Shown in pieces: positions 1-10,000 of a DNA stretch of 64,000 bases; the stretch's first letter is position 1; every line of letters starts with the position of its first letter. The stretch comes from a bacterium. Lineage in GTDB: Bacteria; Electryoneota; B3-LCP. Below the pieces are notes generated by a model. It ran no database searches. It was given only the letters and a program-made list of their open reading frames with translations, and was not told where the DNA came from. Both the position numbers and the translations under genes were made by a program. The stretch lies in contig JAPKYS010000071.1 of assembly GCA_026394195.1 (NCBI GenBank), positions 55,795 to 119,794 on the forward strand, read 5' to 3'.

Positions 1-2
1 TG

Positions 3-179
3 GCGGAATACGCGTTGAAACTCGCCGGTCAGGAGCATCGACCGGTGCAGGATGTCAGAGCATCCGGTAAACCCTCACATCTGGTGCTTGACATTGAAGA
101 GACGCGCCAGGCTTTGAATTGGACTCCAACGGTTACTATCGAGAAGGGTATAAGCAAGTTGATGGGAATTAATTCATGA
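3..179 (+). CDS. C-terminus of an NAD-dependent epimerase/dehydratase (partial)
   Basis: Only the last 58 codons are inside the window, read in the frame that ends with TGA at 177-179. The end resembles the tail of extended short-chain dehydrogenases: a histidine-leucine-valine stretch, then an aspartate-rich helix and the NWTPTVTIEKGI segment, matching the common GWxPxxxxxEGI pattern. The stop overlaps the start of the next gene as ATGA, so the two genes are translationally coupled and belong to the same sugar-biosynthesis operon. The substrate cannot be told from this fragment. Confidence 0.7.
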   Translation, partial: AEYALKLAGQEHRPVQDVRASGKPSHLVLDIEETRQALNWTPTVTIEKGISKLMGINS

Positions 180-1399
180 ACAAGCGCGTCATTGCCGTTT
201 TTACTGGTAACCGGGCCGAGTATGGTTTGCAATATCCCATCCTCAAAGCGATTCAGGCGCATCCCGATCTGGATTATCGTCTGATCGTATCCGGCGCTCA
301 CTTGGAAAAGGATTTTGGACAGACAATCCGGGAAATCGAAGCTGACGGTTTTGAAATTCACGCTGAAGTGAAGATTGATCTTGCTGAAGATACCTTGTTG
401 GCGACTGCCGGTGCCATCGGTTCGGGCGTGCTTTCCATGAGTCAAGCGCTGAACCGGCTGCAGCCGGATTTTCTGATTGTGTACGCAGATCGCTTTGAAG
501 GATTCGCCGCCGTCATCGCCGGCACTCAGATGAATGTGCCAACAGCGCACGTTGAGGGTGGAGACGTCACCGAGGGAGGCGCGCTGGACGATTCGGTTCG
601 TCATGCCATGAGCAAACTGGCTCACCTGCATTTTACCACAAATCAGCAAGCCAGCAACCGGCTGCTGGCCATGGGAGAAGAACCCTGGCGAGTGCATACG
701 GTAGGATTTCCAGCCATCGACCTCATTAAGCGGGGTTTGTTCGCCAAACCCGCTGAAATCGTAGACCGATTGAAACTCGATCTGACCAGGCCGGTTGTCA
801 TTTTCACTCAGCATTCCGTCACCACGCAATTTGAACAATCTGCCGCTCAGCTATTGCCGGCGTTGCAGGCGCTGCGCCAATTGTCCACTGAAGGGGTCCA
901 GATCATTCTGACTTACCCAAATAATGACGCCGGCGGCAGGCGAATTATTGATCAGCTTCATGCGTTTATTGAACCAGGGCTGCCAAATGTTCAACTGCAC
1001 CATTCTCTGGGTCGACACCTGTACCATGGTTTGTTGGCGCTGGCGAAAGACAGCGGCTGCCGAGTGGCATGTGTGGGGAATTCATCTTCGGGTATAAAGG
1101 AAACACCTGCGTTCGGTTGTCCGACCGTGAACGTCGGCAGCCGCCAGGCAGGCCGGTTGCGGGGGAGCAACGTCATCGACGCCGGATATGATTCGGATGA
1201 AATTTATTCGGCAGTGCAGCGCTGCCTGCAGGATCAGGAATTTCGATCTATCTGCCAGAGGCGTGTAAATCCCTATGGAATTGGGGACGCCGGGGAAAAA
1301 ATTGCCGCGCGTCTGGCGGAAATCCCGCTGGACTTGCCGAAACTTCTGACTAAGAAGATGACACTGCTGGGTGAGTCCCGCGAAGGTTGGTTCCGTTAA
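176..1399 (+). CDS. legG: UDP/GDP-N-acetylsugar 2-epimerase (hydrolysing), NeuC/LegG family
   Basis: A 407-residue protein that starts with the TGNRAEYGL motif of the NeuC/LegG branch of UDP-GlcNAc 2-epimerases (GT-B fold), with HVEGGD and the GNSSSGIKE nucleotide-binding segment further on. The family removes the nucleotide from a UDP- or GDP-activated N-acetylsugar while inverting C2, giving the free ManNAc-type sugar used to build nonulosonic acids. The neighbouring LegB-like dehydratase and CBS-nucleotidyltransferase favour the legionaminic acid branch (LegG) over sialic acid (NeuC). The start is set by the ATGA overlap with the preceding gene. The synthase and CMP-transferase genes are not in the window. 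Confidence 0.85.
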   Translation: MNKRVIAVFTGNRAEYGLQYPILKAIQAHPDLDYRLIVSGAHLEKDFGQTIREIEADGFEIHAEVKIDLAEDTLLATAGAIGSGVLSMSQALNRLQPDFLIVYADRFEGFAAVIAGTQMNVPTAHVEGGDVTEGGALDDSVRHAMSKLAHLHFTTNQQASNRLLAMGEEPWRVHTVGFPAIDLIKRGLFAKPAEIVDRLKLDLTRPVVIFTQHSVTTQFEQSAAQLLPALQALRQLSTEGVQIILTYPNNDAGGRRIIDQLHAFIEPGLPNVQLHHSLGRHLYHGLLALAKDSGCRVACVGNSSSGIKETPAFGCPTVNVGSRQAGRLRGSNVIDAGYDSDEIYSAVQRCLQDQEFRSICQRRVNPYGIGDAGEKIAARLAEIPLDLPKLLTKKMTLLGESREGWFR

Positions 1400-1405
1400 C
1401 AATAA

Positions 1406-2419
1406 ATGACAACAATGTCCAATCACGCTCTTCAAAGCAAGAAAATTCTGATCACTGGAGCCGATGGCTTCATCGGCAGCCACCTGGTGGAAACGCTGGT
1501 GTCCTTGGGAGCCGACGTCCGCGCCTTTGTCTACTATAATTCCTGGAATAGCATCGGTTGGCTGAGTGACGTTAATCCTGATATCCAGTCAGTTGTCCAG
1601 ATTTTTCCGGGGGATATTCGCGATTCAGGTCGGGTGCAGCAGGCAGTTTGTGACAATGATTTCGTCTTTCACCTTTCCAGCCTGATCGGGATTCCCTATA
1701 GCTACCATGCTCCCCGTTCATACGTCGAAACCAACGTCCTCGGAGCCCTCAACGTTCTGGAAGCCTGCCGAGCTTCAAAAAAACTGGAGCGGCTGATTCA
1801 TACCTCAACCTCGGAAGTATACGGTTCAGCTCAGCAGGTTCCCATATCTGAAAATCATCCACTGGTGGGGCAGTCGCCTTACTCGGCTTCCAAGATTGCC
1901 GCGGATCAACTGGCGGAGAGTTTCCATCGATCCTTCAACCTGCCCGTGGTAATTGCCCGACCCTTCAACACCTTTGGACCTCGCCAGACTGCCCGTGCGG
2001 TGATTCCCACCATTGCCAGTCAGTTGCTTTCCAAGTGCAGCGTCCTGAAATTGGGCGCTCGCACTCCGACCCGTGATTTCAACTATGTTCAAGATACCGT
2101 GGACGCGATGATCGCTCTCGCCTGCTGTCCGCAGGCGGAGGGGAAGGTGGTAAATATCGGCAGCGGGCGGGAATGGTCCATCGAACAGACCGCTGAAATG
2201 CTCATGTCGATCTGCGATTATCATCCCAATATTTCTTGCGACGAAGAGAGGCTGCGGCCGGAACAGAGTGAAGTCAACCGCCTTTTAGCCGACAACCGGC
2301 TGATTTTAGAGTTGACAGGCTGGGAGCCGAAGATAACATTTGAAGATGGATTGAGAAATACCGTTGAATGGATATATCGTAATTTGCGCCATTTCAATGT
2401 GAATCAGTACATGCTGTGA
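1406..2419 (+). CDS. legB: NAD-dependent nucleotide-sugar 4,6-dehydratase, LegB-like
   Basis: A 337-residue extended SDR enzyme. The N-terminus has the Rossmann motif GADGFIGSHL, followed by VRAFVYYNSWNSIGW, a signature I associate with the LegB-type dehydratase of legionaminic acid synthesis. Further on are STSEVYG and the catalytic YSASK. Expected role: 4,6-dehydration of an activated N-acetylglucosamine in the cytoplasm, before amination. It begins 6 nt after the previous stop. A second ATG three codons downstream is an alternative start, and no strong ribosome-binding site separates them. A generic UDP-glucose-type epimerase is the alternative, but the NSWNS segment and the neighbours argue against it. 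Confidence 0.8.
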   Translation: MTTMSNHALQSKKILITGADGFIGSHLVETLVSLGADVRAFVYYNSWNSIGWLSDVNPDIQSVVQIFPGDIRDSGRVQQAVCDNDFVFHLSSLIGIPYSYHAPRSYVETNVLGALNVLEACRASKKLERLIHTSTSEVYGSAQQVPISENHPLVGQSPYSASKIAADQLAESFHRSFNLPVVIARPFNTFGPRQTARAVIPTIASQLLSKCSVLKLGARTPTRDFNYVQDTVDAMIALACCPQAEGKVVNIGSGREWSIEQTAEMLMSICDYHPNISCDEERLRPEQSEVNRLLADNRLILELTGWEPKITFEDGLRNTVEWIYRNLRHFNVNQYML

Positions 2420-2504
2420 TGTACCAAAGCAAGGAGGAAGAGAAAACGGATTGTTTACGATTTTAAAGACCTGAGTCAAAGGGTGAAATAACAGAATTCG
2501 CTCG

Positions 2505-3620
2505 ATGAACGATGACCTGGAAAAATATCTGGCGCCGCCCGACGCCTCCATCCGCAGCGTGATGGCTTGCATTGATCGCAATACCAAGGGTATCGCGCTG
2601 ATCGTCGATCAGGAACGCCGCTTGATTGGAACCATCACGGATGGCGACGTCCGGCGAGCCATTCTGACCGGAGTCAACCTTGATGCGTCGGTCTCAGGTC
2701 TGTTGGACGCAAAATCTGATCTACGTTATCGACGTCCAATTACAGCCGATTATGACGCCAGTACGGATGAGTTGTTTAAAGTAATGCATCAACACCGGAT
2801 TCGCCAACTTCCCATACTGGATTCGCAGCAGCATGTCCTGGATCTGGTGACCATCGACGACCTGTTACCCGAAAATGGTCTGCCTTTACAGGCAGTCATC
2901 ATGGCAGGCGGCTTCGGAACCCGCCTGCATCCTCTGACGGAAGATCTACCCAAACCCATGCTGCCCGTCGGTGACCGGCCGTTGCTGCAGCGCACCATAG
3001 AACATCTACGTGACGCCGGGATAAGGAAAGTCCAAGTTTCGACTCATTATCTGCAGGAAAAGATCACCGATTATTTTGGGGACGGCAAGGCTTTTGGCGT
3101 CGAACTGAACTACCTTTTCGAGGATCATCCCATGGGCACTGCCGGAGCTTTGGGGTTGATGGATAAAATCGACGAGCCCTTGCTGGTAATTAACGGGGAT
3201 ATTCTTACGCAGATTGATTACCGAGCCATGCTCGATTTTCACTTGCAGAATTTCGCAGACATGACCGTTGCCGTAAGACAGTATGAATTTAAGGTTCCTT
3301 ACGGCGTTGTCGAAACCGAAGGCGTTAGGGTGACGCGTATCCTGGAAAAACCAGTCGTCAAGAATTTCGTCAATGCCGGTATCTACCTGCTGAGTCCGGA
3401 AGTTCAGAAGTGCATCCCTGATACTGCGCATTATGACATGCCTGAATTAATTGGGTATCTCATCTCGCAGGGAAATTTGGTGATTTCCTTCCCCGTGCGA
3501 GAGTACTGGATAGATATCGGAGAATTCAAGGAATATCGCCAGGCTCAGACAGACGTCGACACTGGCAAATTTGATCAGTATCAAGAAGCTGATACCCAAA
3601 TGCAGGGGGCACATCCATGA
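2505..3620 (+). CDS. ptmE: CBS-domain sugar-1-phosphate nucleotidyltransferase, PtmE-like
   Basis: A 371-residue protein with two N-terminal CBS motifs (about residues 15-120) and a nucleotidyltransferase domain from about residue 129 carrying the GGFGTRLHPLT and PKPMLPV signatures. This architecture matches PtmE of Campylobacter, a glucosamine-1-phosphate guanylyltransferase that starts the GDP-sugar route to legionaminic acid. Together with legG and legB it suggests GDP-activated, not UDP-activated, intermediates here. The CBS pair may sense a nucleotide, which is inferred. The gene overlaps the next by 4 nt (ATGA). An 85-nt gap precedes it, with an AAGGAGG-like sequence too far upstream to serve its start. 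Confidence 0.8.
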   Translation: MNDDLEKYLAPPDASIRSVMACIDRNTKGIALIVDQERRLIGTITDGDVRRAILTGVNLDASVSGLLDAKSDLRYRRPITADYDASTDELFKVMHQHRIRQLPILDSQQHVLDLVTIDDLLPENGLPLQAVIMAGGFGTRLHPLTEDLPKPMLPVGDRPLLQRTIEHLRDAGIRKVQVSTHYLQEKITDYFGDGKAFGVELNYLFEDHPMGTAGALGLMDKIDEPLLVINGDILTQIDYRAMLDFHLQNFADMTVAVRQYEFKVPYGVVETEGVRVTRILEKPVVKNFVNAGIYLLSPEVQKCIPDTAHYDMPELIGYLISQGNLVISFPVREYWIDIGEFKEYRQAQTDVDTGKFDQYQEADTQMQGAHP

Positions 3621-4918
3621 CCGCCCATCCGGATAAAAAACATCAACCCAGGTTGATCTATCTCCACCTGCTGCGCACAGCAGGTTCAAGCCTCTGCGCC
3701 ATGATTCGGCGCCAGTACGGTCTCTCAGCGGTGCTCGAATTCAACTCCGTCAAAGACGCTCAGAATAAACTGTCCGTTTTAAGTGCTCAGCCGGACGCGG
3801 AGAGTGAGAACATTGACGCCCTGATAGGGCTGTTCAACTTTGAACAGCGCCTCGACTTGCCCAATACCGATTCCTATATAACCATGCTCCGCAATCCGAT
3901 CGATCGGATTGTATCCAGCTATTATTATATCATCAACCGCCCTGAACATGAACTCCATCACCGTGTGACCCAAAACCGGATGAGCCTGATGGAATTCGTC
4001 CAAAGCGGAATTTCCCCAAACCTTGATAATCATCAGACCCGATTTCTTTCCGGGATACGCAACATTGGTTATGGTAAATATTCATCGGAAGCCGTCGCCA
4101 TCGCCAAGTCGAACCTGCAGGGACACTTCACACTGGTCGGGCTCACCGAAAAATTCGATGAAACCGCCATCTTGTTAAAGCGATGCTTTAATTGGATGAC
4201 ACCCTTTTACGGTCGTGAAAAAGTCAATCAAAAGGATTGCGGCGACCAATCCCTGCCCACCGGTGATCTGGCTTTTCTGCAGGAATTTTCGCGCATGGAT
4301 ATTGAACTCTATGAATGTGCATCTGCTCTTTTTGATAAACAGGTCGAACGACAGGGCGATTCATTTGAAGTAGAACTTGAATCTTACCGCCAAATGAACC
4401 GATTTAGTCTGCCTTATCTTAAATATTTCGACGATGAGGAGTCTTTCGATCGCGTCGAAGTTCTGCTGGCGGTGGATACCATATTAAACTTGATCGAAGA
4501 AAGACAAATCGAAACAGCCGAAAGGGTGTTGAAATATGCTCTGGGCAACTATCCCGATGCACCTGATTTGCACAGCCTGAGAGCGGTTATCATGTTCCGG
4601 ATGGGGCAGGTTGCCGAAGCGAGGGCGATGCTATTAGCTTTCACCACCCGCTGGCCCTCGCATCCTGGAGCCCATTTCCATCTCGGGAACTTGCTGAAAG
4701 AGGTCGGTGAGGAAGATCGATCTCTGAACAGTTACTTGAAAGCCTTGCAAATTGACCCAAACCATAAACGCACCGTCATCAGTTTCGGCAGAGCCTTGAT
4801 GCAGTCACGAAGATGGCAGGATGCCCGCACAATTTACTCATTTTATCTGAAAAACAATCCGCGTGATGAGGAGATAAGATGTCTGTTGGACAATCTGAGC
4901 GAAGGAAACCAGCGCTGA
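3617..4918 (+). CDS. Sulfotransferase-family protein with C-terminal TPR repeats
   Basis: A 433-residue protein. Residues 16-25 (LHLLRTAGSS) correspond to the 5'-phosphosulfate loop of PAPS-dependent carbohydrate sulfotransferases, usually HIPKTAGTS. Residues 92-102 (RNPIDRIVSSY) correspond to the 3'-phosphate-binding motif. From about residue 285 to the end, repeated helix pairs look like TPRs (YPDAPDLHSL, HPGAHFHLGN, NHKRTVISFG). It probably sulfates a surface glycan made by this locus. The 5' loop has leucine and arginine where proline and lysine are usual, so activity is not certain. It overlaps both neighbours. Confidence 0.7.
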   Translation: MTAHPDKKHQPRLIYLHLLRTAGSSLCAMIRRQYGLSAVLEFNSVKDAQNKLSVLSAQPDAESENIDALIGLFNFEQRLDLPNTDSYITMLRNPIDRIVSSYYYIINRPEHELHHRVTQNRMSLMEFVQSGISPNLDNHQTRFLSGIRNIGYGKYSSEAVAIAKSNLQGHFTLVGLTEKFDETAILLKRCFNWMTPFYGREKVNQKDCGDQSLPTGDLAFLQEFSRMDIELYECASALFDKQVERQGDSFEVELESYRQMNRFSLPYLKYFDDEESFDRVEVLLAVDTILNLIEERQIETAERVLKYALGNYPDAPDLHSLRAVIMFRMGQVAEARAMLLAFTTRWPSHPGAHFHLGNLLKEVGEEDRSLNSYLKALQIDPNHKRTVISFGRALMQSRRWQDARTIYSFYLKNNPRDEEIRCLLDNLSEGNQR

Positions 4919-5685
4919 ACTCAAATTCAGTGATCCAGTACCTCGAATCGAAAGCTGAAACCGCAAGGAGTCGGTTGGCGTCAGGGCAAAACCTGACGAT
5001 ACAGGATTTAAGAACCGCACTGGACACACTTCTGGCGGTGCGAGACTTCCGCATACTGAACATTATTTTCAGGCAGCTTCCACCGGCTGCGCTAAAACAA
5101 CCTGACATCGCCTTCGTACTCCTGAAGTTCCTTTTCCTCAGCGGCAACCACAAGCAGGCTTTGTGCATCATTGAAGATATCGAGAATCAGCACCCTGATT
5201 ATCGAGACGAAAAATATCTGAAACTCACCCAGCGCATCAAACAATATCCACCCTATCTCTCTGCCTTGCCCACACCCCAAATACTCGACTATAGCTTCGA
5301 CGTCGTGGACAGCCATTACAGCATGAAAATGGCGATCCACTGCCCGGCATGCGATACCGAGTATCTGGAAGTAATCGGCTGGGGGATGATGGTGCTTCGC
5401 CCCAGCAGTTGTCCTTACTGTCTCTCTCCCAGGTTGTTGAGTCCGGACTTTCTGATTTCCGTCCTGCAAAAATGGCATCGCCACGACGGCGAGTCAGGAT
5501 TCCGCCGCATCGATGAGGAAATCCACAATCTGGTTGCAGGATGGCACCAAAGCCAAGAGTACCCTGAAGAAGGGTTATATCGTGACATCAATCTTGGCGA
5601 CCTGCTTGCGCTGCCCATTCAAAGAATGTTGGTCAGAAATATGTATATCGAACACCATGTTCAGACGGCGAGGAATCAGTCATGA
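4879..5685 (+). CDS. Uncharacterised protein with a four-cysteine zinc-ribbon
   Basis: A 268-residue protein with no family I recognise. The first 130 residues look helical and may continue the TPR-like theme of the previous gene. Cysteines at 155, 158, 178 and 181 form two CPxC knuckles 20 residues apart, as in a zinc ribbon or rubredoxin-like site. The reading frame begins 40 nt inside the preceding gene in another frame; a later start would trim the overlap but the frame stays open throughout. The stop overlaps the next start by 4 nt, so it is coupled into the glycan operon. Confidence 0.6.
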   Translation: MSVGQSERRKPALNSNSVIQYLESKAETARSRLASGQNLTIQDLRTALDTLLAVRDFRILNIIFRQLPPAALKQPDIAFVLLKFLFLSGNHKQALCIIEDIENQHPDYRDEKYLKLTQRIKQYPPYLSALPTPQILDYSFDVVDSHYSMKMAIHCPACDTEYLEVIGWGMMVLRPSSCPYCLSPRLLSPDFLISVLQKWHRHDGESGFRRIDEEIHNLVAGWHQSQEYPEEGLYRDINLGDLLALPIQRMLVRNMYIEHHVQTARNQS

Positions 5686-7049
5686 AGAAACGAATCCTGT
5701 TCTGTACTCAGTGGGTGGACCGTTATCGTTCACTGATCCGAGCGCTGTTGGCTACAGATAAATTTGATCTTTACTGCGAAGAGAATCTGGTCGCCAGATA
5801 TGGTGAAACACATCCCAACCTGCACAGCTATCAACCACTGATTCCATCTGCAGATGGCGCGCGCTATGAACGGGAGGCGGAGTCGCGCCTGGAACCGATG
5901 CTGCAAGTCTTAAGACAGCAGCTCCAGACAGGCATCAGCAATTTCGAACAATTCAAATGCTTGGAAGATACACAGCTCATGAGCAGGCAGTTGAAGGAAT
6001 CGTTGATGCAAACCCTGTATATGATCGATGCTTTCGATCAAATCGTCGATACAGTCAAACTTGATCTTTTAATAACGGATGGTCCGGGTATCCGACAGCA
6101 GGCCTGGGTGGCGGCGGCTAAAAAGCGTAACGTCCCCTCGCTGGAGATCTATCATGGAATGATCCACGTCAAGCCGGAACTCGTGCCCGGTAGAATTGAT
6201 CAAGCGGACTTTATGGCTATGGGGTCAGCATTGGTCAAGGACGTCTATGTCCAATTGGGGATGCCTCCGAACTCTTTGCGTGTAACGGGTTTACCGGCTG
6301 ATCCCTCAATCCAGTTCAGCAAGGACGATGCGAAAAAAATATTAGCGGAGAAGTACGGTCTGGATCCGGATAAAAGAATTGCCTTGTTATACACAGCTTA
6401 TGATTCCGGTGATACCTTCGAGTTTCTCCACGATCTGACCACAGGTTATCAGGTTGACATACTTCGTCAAAGTCTGCACGCCGTACAACAATACAACCGG
6501 AATCATGCAGAGAGCTTGCAACTGATCATTAAAAGGCATCCTACCCTCGCTTCATCCGGATGGGACGACGAGCGCGCCTATCACTACTATGCTGATCAAG
6601 CAGGACAGAAAATATTCACTGTCAATCCTTATGAGACCAACCCGCTTCTCTTAGCAGCAGCAGACGTCGCTCTGGTGGTGAAGTTCAGCAGCACCATTTC
6701 TGAAGCGATAAACGCAAATCTTCCTGTGATTATCTGGCCTGTATCCCGCGCCTGGCTCCATGATGACCTGTTGAACTCCAGTGTTATAGTGCCGGTTGAT
6801 GACCAGAAATCGCTCGACCAAGCTTTGGAAAAATGCCTCGAGGATGGTCAGTTCCTCCAGTTGCTGGGAACGAACCGACAAAACTACCTGCAGAAATACC
6901 CACATGTAGACGTGACCAAGGCGACTCCCAATATTGTCAATTTCATCACCGACGTCACGGAATTAGAGGAAGTCCACCATAAAGCCAGAGCATGCCTGAT
7001 CCACAAGCGCCGACCCGGAATTGAATTGGTTTCAGAAGCCACGGTCTAA
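5682..7049 (+). CDS. Predicted GT-B-fold glycosyl- or glycerophosphotransferase
   Basis: A 455-residue protein that starts MKKRILFCTQWVDR. The second half has features of GT-B transferases of the CDP-glycerol glycerophosphotransferase or capsule type: a YHGMIHVKPEL segment, an RVTGLPADP strand-loop, LIIKRHPT, and a late SSTISEAI-x-IIWPV segment that normally contacts the donor nucleotide. No signal peptide or membrane segment is visible, so it probably acts at the cytoplasmic face. The donor and acceptor cannot be assigned. It overlaps the previous gene by 4 nt and lies in the sulfotransferase/glycosyltransferase operon. Confidence 0.6.
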   Translation: MKKRILFCTQWVDRYRSLIRALLATDKFDLYCEENLVARYGETHPNLHSYQPLIPSADGARYEREAESRLEPMLQVLRQQLQTGISNFEQFKCLEDTQLMSRQLKESLMQTLYMIDAFDQIVDTVKLDLLITDGPGIRQQAWVAAAKKRNVPSLEIYHGMIHVKPELVPGRIDQADFMAMGSALVKDVYVQLGMPPNSLRVTGLPADPSIQFSKDDAKKILAEKYGLDPDKRIALLYTAYDSGDTFEFLHDLTTGYQVDILRQSLHAVQQYNRNHAESLQLIIKRHPTLASSGWDDERAYHYYADQAGQKIFTVNPYETNPLLLAAADVALVVKFSSTISEAINANLPVIIWPVSRAWLHDDLLNSSVIVPVDDQKSLDQALEKCLEDGQFLQLLGTNRQNYLQKYPHVDVTKATPNIVNFITDVTELEEVHHKARACLIHKRRPGIELVSEATV

Positions 7050-7086
7050 AAAATCTCAAGTTGTATCAGGGTACTGGATCTATATC

Positions 7087-10000
7087 ATGACGTCTTCCTC
7101 TACCGCACCTCCAATAAAAATTCTACACATCACTGACCAACTCTCCAAAGGTGGAGCCGGGCGAGCCTTGATAGGCTTAGCCAAGTACTCGGCACGTCTA
7201 AGCAGCTTTCAGCATGAATGCATTTCCATCAAGCCGCTTTTTGATGGAGTTGTATCCGAGAATGTCACCGAAGGGCTGAAAGTGTACGTTGCGCCCACTT
7301 CCGCCCAAATGCGCTCCCTGATCGCAGCAGCAGATATTGTGCAATGGCACTGGTGGCAGGAAATTACCCTGATGAAATCGGATTTTCCCACCAAGCCCAT
7401 CATGGTCTGGTGTGCGGTTTCGGGTGAGTACTCGCCGAATGAACTTCCCAGATCGGTCGTAAAATTCGCTGACTTGATGGTGGTCACCAACCCATTGACC
7501 TATGACTTGCCGGCGATCCGGTCCCTCCAAGAGGAAGAACGTCATCGCAAGGTTCGATTAATATTTGAGAGCGCTGACTTTGAAAGAATTCTGCCGATAG
7601 AAAAAATACCTCACGATACCTTCAACGTTGGCTGGGTAGGTACCATTTCTCCGGGAAAATTCCACCCCAGATATATTGAGATGTCCAATCAGATCAGAAT
7701 TCCTAACGTTCAATTCATGATTTGTGGCGAAGGCTCACTGAAAGAAAAAGCCACCCGGGAGGCCCTGCAACTGGGTGCAGTGGATCGCTTTTGCTTTCTG
7801 GGTTATCAGAATGACATGCGCAATTTTTTCGGCGCGCTTGATGTTTACGGTTTTCCACTGGATGAGAAAACCTTCGCCGGTGGTGAACTGAATCTGCAGG
7901 AAGCTATGATTGCCGGGTTACCGATTGTGATTCTCCCTTACGGCGGTCCCAAGCGGATGATTCTGCACAACTACAACGGCTATATTGCCTACTCAGACCG
8001 AGAATACCGCGATTACATCGAATTTTTATTCCACCACCCGGAAGAGCGTGAAAGACTGGGAAAAAACGCGCATGATTACGCTTTGCACGAATTCGGAGCA
8101 GAAAATGCAGCCCGTAAATTCAATCAACTTTATCGGGAATTACTCGAATCAAAATCAGTTCCAATCGAAACTGCAGCGCCAATCGCGAAAAAAGATGCAG
8201 CTCCCAGAAATGAAGCATTAAAACAAGTAGTGTCGAAAGTCGAACCACCGAAGGCGGCGGCAAAAATTGATCAACCCCCTAAAACGGCTCTGGATGACTC
8301 CGAGATCAACCGCCTGCAAACACGTCTATATGAAAAAAAATCCGAAGTGAAGCAGACGGAAAGCGCGCCCACTCAACAGAGTGAATACGAAAAAGTCATC
8401 GATAAACGCACCCAGGACGACTATAAGGTCACCGCGATTGTATCGACGTATAATTCAGCCGACGTGATTGCCGGATGTCTGGATGATCTGGCGGAACAGA
8501 CCCTTTACCAGCGGGGAGATTTGGAAATCGTCGTCATCGATAGCGCCTCTCCACAAAACGAATGGGAAATCATTAAAAATTTCGCCGACGAACATGAACA
8601 TATCCTGGCGGTGCGCACCCGGCAGCGTGAAACCCTCTATGCCGCCTGGAATCGTGCCATCCGTCTTTCACATGGAGAGTACATCACCAATGCCAATGCT
8701 GATGACCGCCATAAGCGCAATGCGCTGGAAGTATTAGCTTTGGTGCTGAGTGATTACTCAGAAGTGGCAGTTGCCTACGGCGACGTTCTGAAAACTAATC
8801 GAGCGAACGAATCCTTCGAAGTCAATTCCGCTCGGTCAGCTTTTCGCTGGGGACCTTTCTCATTGGAAAAACTGGAGGATCATTGCTGCGTAGGTCCGCA
8901 GCCGATGTGGCAGCGTTCTCTGCATAATGAGATTGGCTTGTTCGATGAACGGTATAGCGCCGCCGCCGATTATGATTTCTGGCTGCGAGCCGCTCTTTAT
9001 CATCCTCTGCATCACGTCAACCAGGTCCTGGGGCTCTACCTCGATAATCCCCAAAGCTTGGAACACCTCGATCTGACCAACCATTACGAACGAGTCGACG
9101 TTCTCAACCGCCATCATCTGCGCAAATCCGCGCCGCTGGAATCTCAACCGCTGGTGAGCATCATTATTCCCACGCTTGATCGTCCAAAGCAATTAAAGGA
9201 TACCTTACGGAGTCTGCTGGATCAGACCTACAAGAACTGGGAAGCATTGGTGATCAACGACGGTGGGGCGGTGCTGAAGCTTGGAGAAGGTGGGGTACCT
9301 GCAGATGAACGCATACGAATTATCAATTTACCCGAAAATCATGAGAGAAGTTACTGCCGCAACTTCGGAATCAAAGAAGCATGCGGCAAATACGTTGCTT
9401 TTCTGGATGACGATGACGTCTTCTACCGTCACCATTTGGATCTGGCGGTGGGAGCTCTGGAAACGGACATTGCCGGTCGAAAAGTCTGGTACGGTAATTC
9501 TTGTGAAGCCACCGGAATCCTGGAAAACGACGGATTTAAGATAGCCCACACCAGGCTCGCTTACAGTGCTCCGTTTGATCGCAAACAATTATTGGTGAAC
9601 AACTACATCCCCATTCTTGCGCTGGTGTTCAATCGTGAGGTCTTTTCAGGTCATCTGTTCAACGAAGAGATGAATCTGCTTGAGGATTACGACCTGTTGA
9701 TTCGGTTATCCAGAAAATATCACTTCCTCCACCAAAACCTGGTAACCAATGAGTTTCGTACTTATAGTCTCAGGAGCGTTGAAGAATTAAATCGTCACCG
9801 CGCCCAATACGAGAAGCTTTATAAACGATACCGGGATCAGACGGAAGATGAATGGGAATTGCAGTGGGAACAGCGAAAGTACCTGCGTTCGATTGATTTC
9901 ATTAAGTATGAAATTGGTCGTAAATTCCCGCCGTGCAGCATCATTCTCTCCGCCGAACAGTGCGATGAGAAGGCCTTGAAGCTGGTCGCAGAGATTCACC

